Positions 24,751-32,602 of a DNA stretch of 64,000 nt are shown here, piece by piece. The position numbers and the translations under genes are program-made. Within the stretch, counting starts at the first letter, position 1, and every line of letters starts with the position of its first letter. Source of the stretch: Chloroflexota bacterium (GTDB lineage: Bacteria; Chloroflexota; Dehalococcoidia; Lucifugimonadales; JACPCL1); contig JACPCL010000029.1 in assembly GCA_016179765.1 (NCBI GenBank), positions 136,333 to 200,332 of the forward strand, given 5' to 3'. The notes beneath the pieces were generated by a model. The model was not told where the DNA came from, did not search any database, and worked only from the letters and a program-made list of their open reading frames with translations.

Positions 24751-25017
24751 ATGCGCAGTCTGTTTGTTGCCGCTCTCATCTCCGGTCTCCTCGTCTTGGC
24801 CACGGCAGGTTTAGTCCTGGCAGCTGAACCCGCCAACCAAGGTTGTGTTGGTGAGTCTCTTTCCGCCGTCGCAGGTCCAGGCTGGGGACAGACGACAGCC
24901 GCATTCGCCCAACAGCCAAACTGGCCAGGGGATGGGCCAGGACTCGGGCAAGAGTTGCAGGCGTTTCAGGCTGGGCTAACCCCAGACTTCATCGTGCCCA
25001 ATACTTGCAACGGCTAG
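24751..25017 (+). CDS. Small exported protein, 88 aa
   Basis: I recognise no family. A clear signal peptide (MRSLFVAALISGLLVLATAG, then LVLAAEP with a likely cleavage at AxA) is followed by about 60 residues rich in Gly, Gln and Pro, with two cysteines (NQGCVGES near the mature start and NTCNG at the end) that could form a disulfide. TAAGGAGGAAAG precedes the ATG. It is probably periplasmic or secreted. Confidence 0.65.
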   Translation: MRSLFVAALISGLLVLATAGLVLAAEPANQGCVGESLSAVAGPGWGQTTAAFAQQPNWPGDGPGLGQELQAFQAGLTPDFIVPNTCNG

Positions 25018-25124
25018 GTCGGTCTACCACTGGGCTGTTGACCATCGCGTCAGCAGCGATTCAGTTCCACGTGTGGCCGGGGTACGCGCTCACTCGACCC
25101 TCTCCTGGGCTTGGCCCCGGCCAT

Positions 25125-25170
25125 GGGGCTGTAGCTCAATGGGGAGAGCACCTCCCGTTTCGCAAGCACT
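25125..25170 (+). pseudogene. 5' half of a tRNA-Ala-like gene
   Basis: GGGGCTGTAGCTCAATGGGG and then AGAGCACCTCC match the acceptor 5' strand, D-arm and anticodon 5' stem expected of a tRNA-Ala. Past the CGCAAGC region no anticodon stem, T-arm (GTTCGAAT) or acceptor 3' strand can be found. It looks like a truncated tRNA copy, possibly a leftover of an integration event. Confidence 0.55.
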
Positions 25171-25209
25171 CGCAGAGTGAGACAGCTTGAGGCAGAGGGG
25201 GTGACGAAG

Positions 25210-25648
25210 ATGGTTAGAGTCCTATCTGTGGCTAGCGCTGTGCTGCTGGCTCTGGCGGCGTGTACCTCACCAGGGCCAGCGCCTACAGCGACGCCCGCCG
25301 CTTCTGTCGCTACGTCAACGGCATTATCGTCGGAATGGACGGAGCAGACGACAGAGACAGCCTCCTACAGGGTGATGGTGAGGGTCGGCCCCAGCGTAAG
25401 CCTCCAGGTGATGCAGGCGGGGGCACCGGCGCAGCGGCGCTGAGGTGAAGAGTCTGACGCCCCAGGTGACCATCACGGGACCGGGGATAGCTACCCCCAG
25501 AGGGCTGCCAGATGTGCGGGCGTGCCTGCTGGCCAACCACCGGGTCATTGAACCTCACTTCGGCGACAACCTGTATTTGGCTGACGGCACGTACAGCGTT
25601 GCCATCGGCGTGGGGACGGAGAGGGCGATCGCTGAAATATCTGTTTAG
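25210..25648 (+). pseudogene. Frameshifted lipoprotein gene
   Basis: The first part (25210-25443) encodes a lipoprotein signal MVRVLSVASAVLLALAACTS (lipobox LAAC), a Thr/Ala/Pro-rich linker and ASYRVMVRVGPSVSLQVM, then stops. A second ORF in the next frame (25445-25648) carries TPQVTITGPGI, HRVIEPHFGDNLYLADGTY and SVAIGVGTERA, which reads as the missing C-terminal beta-rich domain of the same protein. A small deletion or frameshift near 25440 best explains the two halves. In similar proteins these segments occur in one chain, which I state from memory of the pattern only. Confidence 0.5.
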
Positions 25649-25698
25649 AGGTTTATCGGACCTGTATCCTTTGTGCCTTACCTGGTGAGGAGCATCCG

Positions 25699-26826
25699 AT
25701 GCGCCGCAATTCTGGTTTCTCCGCACCCGTGCAGACAGTGAGAGTCTTTCTGCTCGCCCTTGCCTCCGGCATAGCTATGGGGGCATTATGTGAGGGAGCG
25801 TTTTCCTTTCGTATCGAGCCTTCAGAGGTTACCATCGTTCAAGGCAGCGCAGCAACATTGGCCATCAGGATCAATGAGACAGTACGATCCGATACAGGAT
25901 TCGAGTTCAGACTATTTAATGATAATTTGCCGGAAGGAGTAACCGCTGTTTTCAGTCTCCCCTCTTTCCCCTCCGGGGGCCCACCAACCATGATCCTTCA
26001 GACTTCGGCAACGGCACCACCAGGTGAATACGTCTTGGAAGTCTATGGGGTAGAGGAGACTCGTCGCGGTCAAGTGGACCCGGTCGGCACATACGTCTCT
26101 CGGGCGCATGTGAGAATCGTCCAGGGATCGGCACCCCTAGCCCCTCCTGCGAGAATTGGCCCGGTGAAGGCGGCGCCGATAGCGAGCTACGTGACCGACC
26201 CCTCGGATGGGATAGCACGCGTTGGCCAGCCCATTACGTTGGATGCCAGTTCAAGCAGGTACGAGGACGGGGAGGTTTTTAGCTATGAATGGTCCTTACG
26301 GAACGAGGGCTTTCTTGCTGTTATGCACGGCCCTGTGGTCACCATTCCTGGAGGCGATCCGGGGAGGCTAGAGGTGCTGTTGACGATAACTACCAATGAT
26401 GGTCAGGGAGCCACGGCCACGGGTTTTGTGGAGTGGACCGGGATCCTGCTTGCCCCTTCAGCCCTAGCCCTTCGACTTAGCATAGTCACTCGTTCTTCTA
26501 CCGAGCCTGGGCGCGAGCGGCTAGAACCTGTGGGGTTCGCCATCAACATCTTTCGACGTGCTGAAATGACTGGAACATTGCAACTTTCGGTCACTGGCGT
26601 GCCACCCGGTCTGAACGTGATGGGTCCGAGCTCCCTCTTGCTCCGTCCGTTCGCCAGTCAGGCCGACGTCGATGCTGGCAGGGCCAGCAACTTCCATGTA
26701 GCCTACTTTGATCTATCGTCAGAGAAACCCGACGAGCTACCGGCTCGGTTCACCCTCAACATCACGGCGACCAGCGGCTCTTTCAGCGAGACGCTCGCGG
26801 TTCCTGTATCGGTTCGTCCAAAGTAG
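25699..26826 (+). CDS. Exported beta-sandwich (Ig/PKD-like) protein
   Basis: The 375-aa protein has an N-terminal signal-type segment (VRVFLLALASGIAMGALCEG). Several beta-rich modules follow: residues about 35-145 (IEPSEVTIVQGSAATLAIRI...APPGEYVLEVYG), a PKD-like module about 155-250 (ITLDASSSRYEDGEVFSYEW, GRLEVLLTITTNDGQGATAT) and a third strand-rich module to the end. No catalytic motif is visible. An extracellular binding or structural role is likely. No good ribosome-binding site choice changes the start. Confidence 0.65.
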   Translation: MRRNSGFSAPVQTVRVFLLALASGIAMGALCEGAFSFRIEPSEVTIVQGSAATLAIRINETVRSDTGFEFRLFNDNLPEGVTAVFSLPSFPSGGPPTMILQTSATAPPGEYVLEVYGVEETRRGQVDPVGTYVSRAHVRIVQGSAPLAPPARIGPVKAAPIASYVTDPSDGIARVGQPITLDASSSRYEDGEVFSYEWSLRNEGFLAVMHGPVVTIPGGDPGRLEVLLTITTNDGQGATATGFVEWTGILLAPSALALRLSIVTRSSTEPGRERLEPVGFAINIFRRAEMTGTLQLSVTGVPPGLNVMGPSSLLLRPFASQADVDAGRASNFHVAYFDLSSEKPDELPARFTLNITATSGSFSETLAVPVSVRPK

Positions 26827-26854
26827 GGCAACAGACGGGCGCCCTGCTACCCCA

Positions 26855-26863
26855 TGCTATAAT
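26855..26863 (+). promoter_or_regulatory. Extended -10 of proC-yggT
   Basis: TGCTATAAT lies 33 nt upstream of the proC ATG. No clear -35 or Shine-Dalgarno is seen. Confidence 0.6.
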
Positions 26864-26896
26864 GTCCCAAAGGCCTTTCCCTATGAGTCAGCTTTC

Positions 26897-27703
26897 ATGA
26901 ACATCTCCTTCATCGGCGGCGGCGTCATGGCCGAGGCTATACTGCGTGGCATCCTGGTAAAAGGCATTGCCGCACCGAAGGAGGTGTGCATTGGTGAGCC
27001 GGTGGAGGCCCGGCGGCGCTCCCTGTCCAAGGAGCATGGCGTCCAGACCACCGCCGACAACAGAGAGGCCGCGCGCTACGGCGACCTGATCGTGCTGGCC
27101 ATCAAGCCTCAGAACCTCACGGAGGTGATGGCGGAGCTATCGGGAGGCCTCCGCAAGGAGCAGGCAGTCCTCTCCATCATTGCGGGCGCCCGGATGGAGA
27201 CGCTGGCCGGCGGTCTGCGACACGCGGCCATCGTCCGGGTGATGCCCAACACGCCGGCGCAGATCGGCGCGGGCATGAGCCTGTGGCTGGCCAATAGGGA
27301 TGTCCCGCCGGCGTACCGTGGGGCCACCGCCTCCATCCTGCGCACCCTGGGTGAAGAGATGGAGGTGTACGACGAGAGGTACCTGGACATGGCGACGGCC
27401 CTCAGCGCCAGTGGCCCGGCCTACGTGTTCCTTTTCCTGGAGAGCCTCATTGACGCTGGCGTCTACATGGGCATGTCCCGGGACATGGCGCGGACCTTGG
27501 CCATTCAGACGGTGCTGGGCAGCGCGCGCCTAGCCCAGGAAACGGGCAAGCATCCGGCGGAGCTGCGGGATATGGTCACCTCCCCAGGGGGCACCACGGC
27601 GGAGGCCCTGCGGGCCTTGGAGGAGGGGGGCTTTCGGGCCACCATTTTGCGGGCGGTGGCTGCCGCCTACGAGAAGTCCAAGCGACTGGGGGAACAGAAG
27701 TGA
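26897..27703 (+). CDS. proC: Pyrroline-5-carboxylate reductase
   Basis: The protein is 268 aa from ATG 26897, beginning MNISFIGGGVMAEAILRGIL (Rossmann NADPH motif). IVLAIKPQN, RVMPNTPAQIGAG and the C-terminal signature SGPAYVFLFLESLIDAGV...VTSPGGTTAEAL are characteristic. It catalyses the last step of proline synthesis. The reading frame is open upstream into the previous gap, but family similarity starts here. Its stop overlaps the yggT start by 4 nt. Confidence 0.95.
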   Translation: MNISFIGGGVMAEAILRGILVKGIAAPKEVCIGEPVEARRRSLSKEHGVQTTADNREAARYGDLIVLAIKPQNLTEVMAELSGGLRKEQAVLSIIAGARMETLAGGLRHAAIVRVMPNTPAQIGAGMSLWLANRDVPPAYRGATASILRTLGEEMEVYDERYLDMATALSASGPAYVFLFLESLIDAGVYMGMSRDMARTLAIQTVLGSARLAQETGKHPAELRDMVTSPGGTTAEALRALEEGGFRATILRAVAAAYEKSKRLGEQK

Positions 27704-27945
27704 GTGGGATTATCGGATTTTTGGGGACCTTCTTTTACATCGCCATCTTCGCGAGAGTGATCCTCAGCTGGTTCCCCGCGCAGCGCAACAACCCCCTGGC
27801 GCAATTGGTCTACCTGGTCACTGAACCTATTCTGGCCCCCATAAGACGCTTTGTGCCCTCCTTCGGGACGCTGGATCTGAGCCCCGTGATTGCCATGATT
27901 ATTGTCATCATTGTCCAGAATGTCCTGCTCCGTGTGGTGGCGTAG
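27700..27945 (+). CDS. YggT family membrane protein
   Basis: The 81-aa protein begins with GTG overlapping the proC stop (GTGA). Two hydrophobic helices (GFLGTFFYIAIFARVILSWF and SPVIAMIIVIIVQNVLL) flank the family segment TEPILAPIRRFVPSFGTLDL. YggT proteins lie beside proC or sepF in many bacteria and have been linked to envelope and osmotic functions; the mechanism is unknown. Confidence 0.92.
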   Translation: MSGIIGFLGTFFYIAIFARVILSWFPAQRNNPLAQLVYLVTEPILAPIRRFVPSFGTLDLSPVIAMIIVIIVQNVLLRVVA

Positions 27946-27955
27946 TCCCGACAAG

Positions 27956-28243
27956 TCAGGACTGCCCCAGCCTCCGCAAGGCCTCTTCCTCGGACATCCC
28001 TTCCAGCTCTACGAGCTTGCTGCGGGAAGCCGCACCCCGTACTACGCGCACCTGGCGTTGGGGCATATCCAGCCGCTCGGCCAGAAACTCCTCCAAGGCG
28101 TTGTTGGCCTGGCCCTCAATGGGTGGCGCGGCGATGCGCACTTGCAGCACGCCATTAGCCATGCCCAGGACCTGGTTGACCTTGGCCCGGGGCTGGACGC
28201 GTACCCTGATGCGCGTGGTGGGCATGGGAATAGAGTAGACCAC
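27956..28243 (-). CDS. DUF167/YggU family protein
   Basis: The 95-aa protein carries the family segments RVRVQPRAKVNQVLG, VLQVRIAAPPIEGQANNALE and VRVVRGAASRSKLVEL. Met7 (28225) is an alternative start. Its ORF converges on yggT; in many genomes DUF167 genes are beside yggT in the same direction, so the local inversion is slightly unusual. Function unknown. Confidence 0.88.
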   Translation of the reverse strand: MVYSIPMPTTRIRVRVQPRAKVNQVLGMANGVLQVRIAAPPIEGQANNALEEFLAERLDMPQRQVRVVRGAASRSKLVELEGMSEEEALRRLGQS

Positions 28244-28293
28244 GGCCTCCTGTCTTTTCTACCCTTATTGACGGCAGAGGGATGAGGGTCCCG

Positions 28294-28302
28294 TGCTATA
28301 AT
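28294..28302 (+). promoter_or_regulatory. Extended -10 immediately before the adenosyltransferase ATG
   Basis: TGCTATAAT ends only 8 nt before ATG 28311, and no Shine-Dalgarno lies between. Transcription starting 5-8 nt after the hexamer would give a leaderless or nearly leaderless mRNA. Confidence 0.55.
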
Positions 28303-28310
28303 GGTGTTCC

Positions 28311-28874
28311 ATGGTGAAGATCTACACGCGGGGGGGAGACACGGGGGAGACGGGCCTGCTGTATGGCGGGCGCGTCTCTAAGGCGGACCTGCGGTGCGAG
28401 GCCTACGGCACCACCGACGAGGCCAACTCTGCCCTGGGGCTGGCCCGGGCGCTGTCCCAGGACTCTAGGGTAAAGGCGGTCCTGAAGCAGGTGCAGCGGG
28501 AGCTGTTCACCGTAGGGGCCGAGCTTGCCACTTCCCCTGCGCAGTACGAGAACCTGCGCCGCCACTTCTCCATTGTCACGGCGGAGATGGTGGAACGCCT
28601 TGAACGGACCATAGACGAATTGGATGAAGCGGTGCGGTTGCCCCCCTCTTTTGTCATCCCCGGGGCCTCGGCGGCCTCGGCGGCCATGGACGTGGCGCGC
28701 GCGATCCTGCGCCGCTCCGAAAGGCGAGCCGTGGAGTTGAAGGAGGCGGACCTGCTGGTGAACCCAGAGGTGCTGCGCTACCTGAACCGCCTCTCTGACC
28801 TGGTGTTTATGTTGGCTCGTTACGAGGACCGGGCGCTGCCCAGGGAGCTGCTGACGGGGGAGGAGGTTACCTAA
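28311..28874 (+). CDS. Cob(I)yrinic acid a,c-diamide adenosyltransferase, PduO type
   Basis: The 187-aa protein begins MVKIYTRGGDTGETGLLYGG, the N-terminal ATP-binding signature of PduO-type enzymes. YGTTDEANSALGLAR, FVIPGASAASAAMDVARAI and RRSERRAV (substrate loop) follow. It transfers the adenosyl group from ATP to cobalamin. The stop codon TAA is part of a CCTAACCCCC repeat that abuts the gene. Confidence 0.93.
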   Translation: MVKIYTRGGDTGETGLLYGGRVSKADLRCEAYGTTDEANSALGLARALSQDSRVKAVLKQVQRELFTVGAELATSPAQYENLRRHFSIVTAEMVERLERTIDELDEAVRLPPSFVIPGASAASAAMDVARAILRRSERRAVELKEADLLVNPEVLRYLNRLSDLVFMLARYEDRALPRELLTGEEVT

Positions 28875-29030
28875 CCCCCTTAGTAACTATCTCAAAAACC
28901 TTTCTTGGCACCGCCCCCTTAAGGGGCGGCATGATGCCTCAGCCCTTCGGCTCCGCTCAGGGCAGGCTCTTTAGGCTGGGGTGAAGAACCATTTTGAGAT
29001 AGTCCCCCTTCCCTCAAGGGAAGGGGAAAG
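28869..29030. repeat. Palindromic CCTAACCCCCT repeat split by a MITE-like insertion
   Basis: ACCTAACCCCCTTAG (28869-28883) and TCCCCCTTCCCTCAAGGGAA (29003-29022) are the two halves of the window's commonest repeat. The MITE at 28884-29002 sits between them, which gives the order of insertion. The right half supplies the AAGGGGAAAG sequence upstream of hisH. Confidence 0.7.
28884..29002. mobile_element. MITE-like element, TATCTCAAAA family
   Basis: Terminal inverted repeats CTATCTCAAAA and TTTTGAGATAG bound a 119-nt unit with no ORF. The interior has CCGCCCCCTTAAGGGGCGG, GGCATGATGCC and a nested TTCGGCTCCGCTCAGGGCAG block. The copy at 36492-36618 is the same element in the opposite orientation. 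This looks like a non-autonomous transposable element; no transposase is in the window. Confidence 0.75.
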
Positions 29031-29037
29031 AAGAAGC

Positions 29038-29679
29038 ATGGACACAGGCGTCGTCATCGTGGACTACGGCGCGGGGAACCTCCGTAGCGTGGCCAAAGCC
29101 CTGGACAAGATAGGCTTCCCTGCCTGGGTGACCCAACGACCCCAGGATGTGCAAGGGGCGCGGGGCGTCATCCTGCCTGGAGTTGGCTCCTCAGGCTCAG
29201 CTATGGCCGCCCTTCAGCATCGGGGGCTTGTGGAGCCGCTGCGGGAGGCGGCTGCCAAGGGCGCCCCCCTCTTCGGCGTATGCCTGGGGTTGCAGTTGCT
29301 ACTAGAAAGTTCGGAAGAGGACCCCCGACCCTGCTTAGGCATTCTCAAAGGCAAGGTGCGACGGTTCGCCCCAGGGCTCAAGGTCCCCCACATGGGGTGG
29401 AACCAGGTCGTTCCGGTGAAGGAGCACCCTATCTTCCAGAATGTGCCTAGCGGCTCCTTTTTCTACTTCGTCCATAGCTACTACGCAGAGCCAGCCGATG
29501 CCTCTGCGGTCCTGGGCGCAACCGAATACGGCGTCACCTTTTGCAGCGCCCTGGCCGCCGGCAACCTGGTAGCCACGCAGTTCCATCCTGAGAAGAGCGG
29601 GCCAGTTGGCCTGCGGCTGTACGAAAACTTTATGAAGCTGATGGTGCTGGAGGGGGCAAGACCTAGTTCTGGTCGTTAG
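29038..29679 (+). CDS. hisH: Imidazole glycerol phosphate synthase, glutaminase subunit
   Basis: The protein is 213 aa from ATG 29038. The open frame begins earlier, inside the MITE, and those residues are not HisH. Class I glutaminase features: VVIVDYGAGNLRSV, ILPGVGSSGSAM, the nucleophile in FGVCLGLQLLLE and the His/Glu pair in ATQFHPEKSG. With HisF it forms IGP and AICAR in histidine synthesis. It heads the hisH-hisA run. Confidence 0.94.
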   Translation: MDTGVVIVDYGAGNLRSVAKALDKIGFPAWVTQRPQDVQGARGVILPGVGSSGSAMAALQHRGLVEPLREAAAKGAPLFGVCLGLQLLLESSEEDPRPCLGILKGKVRRFAPGLKVPHMGWNQVVPVKEHPIFQNVPSGSFFYFVHSYYAEPADASAVLGATEYGVTFCSALAAGNLVATQFHPEKSGPVGLRLYENFMKLMVLEGARPSSGR

Positions 29680-29689
29680 GGCGGAACCC

Positions 29690-30409
29690 GTGGAGATCAT
29701 ACCCGCCATAGACATCCGCAATGGCAAGGTCGTGCGGCTGTACCAGGGGGACTACCGCCGAGAGACGGTGTACGGCGATGACCCTGTGGCTGTAGCCCTG
29801 GCCTGGCAGCAGGCGGGTGCGCTTCGCTTGCACGTGGTGGACCTGGACGGGGCCCGCACAGGCCAGCCGGAACACCTGGGGGTTATCAAGGACATCCTGA
29901 AACGGGTGGATGTGCCGGTGCAGGTGGGTGGAGGCGTGCGCAGCCTGGAGACGGCCGAGGCGCTGCTGGAGGCGGGTGTGCACCGGGTCGTCTTCGGCAC
30001 CGCCGCCGTGCGCGACCCGGAACTGGTGGCCGCCGCGTGCGCCAGGCTAGGGGGTGATGCGGTGATCGTGGGCGTGGACGCCCGGGACGGCATGGTAGCC
30101 GTTCAAGGCTGGACCGAGGGCTCCTCCATGAAGGCGGAGGCCCTGGTGCGCAGCATGGCCCGCAGTGGCGTGCGCCGCTTTGTCTTCACCGACGTGTCTA
30201 CGGACGGCACCCTGCGCGGGCCTAACGTAGCTGCCGCCGCGGCGCTGATGAAGGTGAAGGGCGTGCACATCATCTACGCAGGAGGTGTTGGCTCTCTGGA
30301 AGACCTGGCGCGCCTGGACACCACTGGGGTAGATGGGGTCATTTTGGGCAGCGCCCTGTATCAGGGGGCTATCCGCCTGCGGGAGGCGGTGGCGCGCTTT
30401 GGCGGGTAG
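29690..30409 (+). CDS. hisA: ProFAR isomerase
   Basis: The 239-aa protein starts at a GTG and reads MEIIPAIDIRNGKVVRLYQG, with catalytic Asp8. LHVVDLDGARTG, VQVGGGVRSLE, FTDVSTDGTLRGPN (catalytic Asp) and IYAGGVGSLEDL are the repeated phosphate-binding half-barrel motifs. It isomerises ProFAR in histidine synthesis. It starts 10 nt after hisH. Confidence 0.95.
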   Translation: MEIIPAIDIRNGKVVRLYQGDYRRETVYGDDPVAVALAWQQAGALRLHVVDLDGARTGQPEHLGVIKDILKRVDVPVQVGGGVRSLETAEALLEAGVHRVVFGTAAVRDPELVAAACARLGGDAVIVGVDARDGMVAVQGWTEGSSMKAEALVRSMARSGVRRFVFTDVSTDGTLRGPNVAAAAALMKVKGVHIIYAGGVGSLEDLARLDTTGVDGVILGSALYQGAIRLREAVARFGG

Positions 30410-30520
30410 AGTGCAGCTTTGGCCGCCCCGTAAACGGGACGGTATCGCACAACATCAGCAGACACGCCAGGCCATGAGGGCATGGCCGACCGTCTGTTGG
30501 AGGGCTTGGGAGGTTTCTTC

Positions 30521-31093
30521 ATGACACAGGCTGCCACAGAGGAGAATGTCCAGGGGCAACTGGCATCGGAGAGGCGAGAGCCTCTGGACGTCCATCGCAT
30601 TATGTCCCTGGTCCCGCTGCGCCCCTACATGGCCGTAGCGGACATCGGCTGCGGGACGGGGCTCTTCACCATTCCCCTGGCCAAGTTCCTGTGGGATGGC
30701 AAGGTCTACGCCGTGGACTGGGAGGAAGGGGTGATGGAGGCGCTGCGGAAGCGCGTCGCCGAAGTGCACCTGGGCAACGTCGTCGCCATCAAGGCGGATG
30801 GAGCAACGTTACCCCTGGAACCCAACAGCATGGAGGGGGTTGTCCTCTCCTGGGTGTTGCACAAGGCGTCAGACAGGGGCGAATTGATGAGGCAGGTAGT
30901 GGCCGCGCTGCGACGGGCCGGCTGGTGCGCCGTCATTGACTGGCGTCCAGACGCCGCCGAAGCCGATGGTCCGCCAAAGGAGAAGCGCATTGGGGAAGAG
31001 GAGGTGGGCCGCCTGGGAAGCGAGGCTGGCCTGCGTGTCTCCCTCCGTCGGGAATTGAGTGACCAGTACTACCTGATGGTGCTGACCAAATAG
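30521..31093 (+). CDS. Class I SAM-dependent methyltransferase
   Basis: The protein is 190 aa from ATG 30521, chosen for GGGAGG 7 nt upstream; an in-frame ATG at 30482 is possible. VADIGCGTGLFTIPLAKFL is the SAM motif, followed by VYAVDWEEGVMEAL, DGATLPLEPNSMEGVVLSWV and VVAALRRAGWCAVIDW. The substrate is unknown. It lies inside the histidine gene run, between hisA and the higBA remnant. Confidence 0.85.
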   Translation: MTQAATEENVQGQLASERREPLDVHRIMSLVPLRPYMAVADIGCGTGLFTIPLAKFLWDGKVYAVDWEEGVMEALRKRVAEVHLGNVVAIKADGATLPLEPNSMEGVVLSWVLHKASDRGELMRQVVAALRRAGWCAVIDWRPDAAEADGPPKEKRIGEEEVGRLGSEAGLRVSLRRELSDQYYLMVLTK

Positions 31094-31113
31094 GCTTGCG
31101 CATTCTTCGTTGA

Positions 31114-31413
31114 ATGTACATACATTTCCGCGAGAGGCAACTTGAACGTTGCTACCAAGCTAAGGCAGTCGCGGTCCGTACATGGGGGCAAGAAGTCGGT
31201 CACCGATACATCCAGCGGATTGACCTAATCCTCGCTGTGGAAACCTTCAGCGGTTTGTAGGCGATGCGTTACCTTCGCTTACATCCCTTGACAGGAGACC
31301 GCTCCGGTGAATGGTCCATCACTTTGACGGGACGCTGGCGGCTCATTGTTGAGCCGTCGGGTGACGGGAGGTCGCTTTTGATAAAAGAAGTGAGCCACCA
31401 CTATGGCGACTAA
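31114..31413 (+). pseudogene. HigB/RelE-type toxin gene with in-frame amber codon
   Basis: Read from ATG 31114 the frame runs 99 codons to TAA 31411, but codon 49 is TAG (31258-31260). The part after the amber carries the HigB signature: RYLRLHPLTGDRSGEWSITL, TGRWRLIVEP and [11 protein letters not shown]. The part before it, QEVGHRYIQRIDLILAVETF, also fits the fold. The end overlaps the higA start by 11 nt, the normal higBA arrangement. Family role: ribosome-dependent mRNA endonuclease. It is probably inactivated while the antitoxin persists, unless the amber is suppressed or is a sequence error. Confidence 0.7.
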
Positions 31414-31690
31414 ACAACAGATAGAGACTGATGCCCTCATCCCACCAGGGGAACATCTGAGAGAGGAATTGGAGGCACGGGGGCTGACACAAAAAGAGTT
31501 GGCTCGCCGTATGGGGAGACCTCCCCAGGTCGTGAGCGAAATCTGCCGAGGGAAAAGGGAAATCACCGCGGATATAGCGCTGGACCTGGAACGCGCCCTT
31601 GAAACCCCTGCCTACATTTGGATGAACCTTGAATCGCAGTATCAGCTACGCCTTGCCAGGCAGCGAAGACAACTGAGTGCCACAGGCTAG
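31403..31690 (+). CDS. higA: HigA-family antitoxin (XRE HTH)
   Basis: The 95-aa protein has a HigA-type [43 protein letters not shown] and [20 protein letters not shown]. These antitoxins bind the toxin and repress their own operon. The toxin ORF upstream is broken by an amber codon. The stop is followed after 5 nt by hisF, so the module is embedded in the histidine run. Confidence 0.9.
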   Translation: MATKQQIETDALIPPGEHLREELEARGLTQKELARRMGRPPQVVSEICRGKREITADIALDLERALETPAYIWMNLESQYQLRLARQRRQLSATG

Positions 31691-31695
31691 ATGGT

Positions 31696-32484
31696 ATGCT
31701 CACCAAACGGATCATCCCCTGCCTGGACGTGGACGCAGGCCGCGTGGTCAAGGGCGTGCGGTTCCTGAGTCACCGGGACGCCGGCGACCCCGTGGAGATG
31801 GCTGCATCCTACGACCGTGACGGCGCCGATGAGCTTGTCTTTTACGACATCACCGCCTCGGCCCAAGACCGGGGCATTATGCGGGAGGTCGTGGCCCGCA
31901 CCGCCGACCAGCTCTTCATTCCTCTGACCGTCGGCGGCGGTCTGCGCTCTGTGGAGGACATGAACCTCATGCTCAAAGCGGGAGCGGACAAGGTGTCCAT
32001 CAACACCTCGGCGGTGGAGAACCCAGCGCTTATCCGCCAGGGGGCGGAGGCCTTCGGCAGCCAGTGCATCGTGCTGGGGATGGACGTGGCGCGCATCCGT
32101 GGCGCGGGGGAACCGCGCTGGGGCGTGCGCACCCACACGGGGGCCGGCGGCGGCAGGCCCACCAGCCTGGACGCCGTGGAGTGGGCGGTGCGCGCCGTGG
32201 AGCTGGGGGCCGGCGAGATTGTGGTGAACAGCATGGACGCCGACGGCACCCAGCAGGGCTACGACCTGGAGCTGCTACGGGCCATCTCTAGGGCCGTCTC
32301 GGTGCCCGTCGTCGCCAGCGGCGGCGCGGGTACCCTGGAGCACCTCTACCAGGCCGTGGCCCTGGGCGAGGCGGACGCCGTCCTGGCAGCCTCTATTTTC
32401 CACTTCGGCGCGTACACCATCGGGCAGGCGAAGGAGTACCTGGCGACGCGCGGTGTGCCGGTGCGGAGGCTGGCTGTTACCTAA
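31696..32484 (+). CDS. hisF: Imidazole glycerol phosphate synthase, cyclase subunit
   Basis: The 262-aa barrel begins [20 protein letters not shown] (catalytic Asp11). [45 protein letters not shown] (second catalytic Asp) and [13 protein letters not shown] are family motifs. It converts PRFAR with HisH-derived ammonia to IGP and AICAR. The stop codon TAA is contributed by a CCTAACACCCC repeat. Confidence 0.95.
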   Translation: MLTKRIIPCLDVDAGRVVKGVRFLSHRDAGDPVEMAASYDRDGADELVFYDITASAQDRGIMREVVARTADQLFIPLTVGGGLRSVEDMNLMLKAGADKVSINTSAVENPALIRQGAEAFGSQCIVLGMDVARIRGAGEPRWGVRTHTGAGGGRPTSLDAVEWAVRAVELGAGEIVVNSMDADGTQQGYDLELLRAISRAVSVPVVASGGAGTLEHLYQAVALGEADAVLAASIFHFGAYTIGQAKEYLATRGVPVRRLAVT

Positions 32485-32560
32485 CACCCCTACCCCTTCC
32501 ATAAAGGGAAGGGGGCGGTAAAGAAGTAGGGGCGGGTTTCAGACCCGCCCCTATGTTGGT
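32481..32560. repeat. CCTAACCCCCT-type repeat plus GTAGGGGCG hairpin
   Basis: CCTAACACCCCTACCCCTTC starts at the hisF stop and is followed by AAAGGGAAGGGGG. Then TAGGGGCGGGT (32528-32538) pairs with ACCCGCCCCTA. The hairpin probably ends hisF transcription. Confidence 0.65.
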
Positions 32561-32602
32561 ATGATGCGGCGTTATTCTCATTCTCGGCCTTTGGAGCTTG
32601 CC

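Noticed and set aside
25125-25200. Complete tRNA-Ala
   Set aside because: Only the 5' half matches; no T-arm or acceptor 3' strand can be paired.
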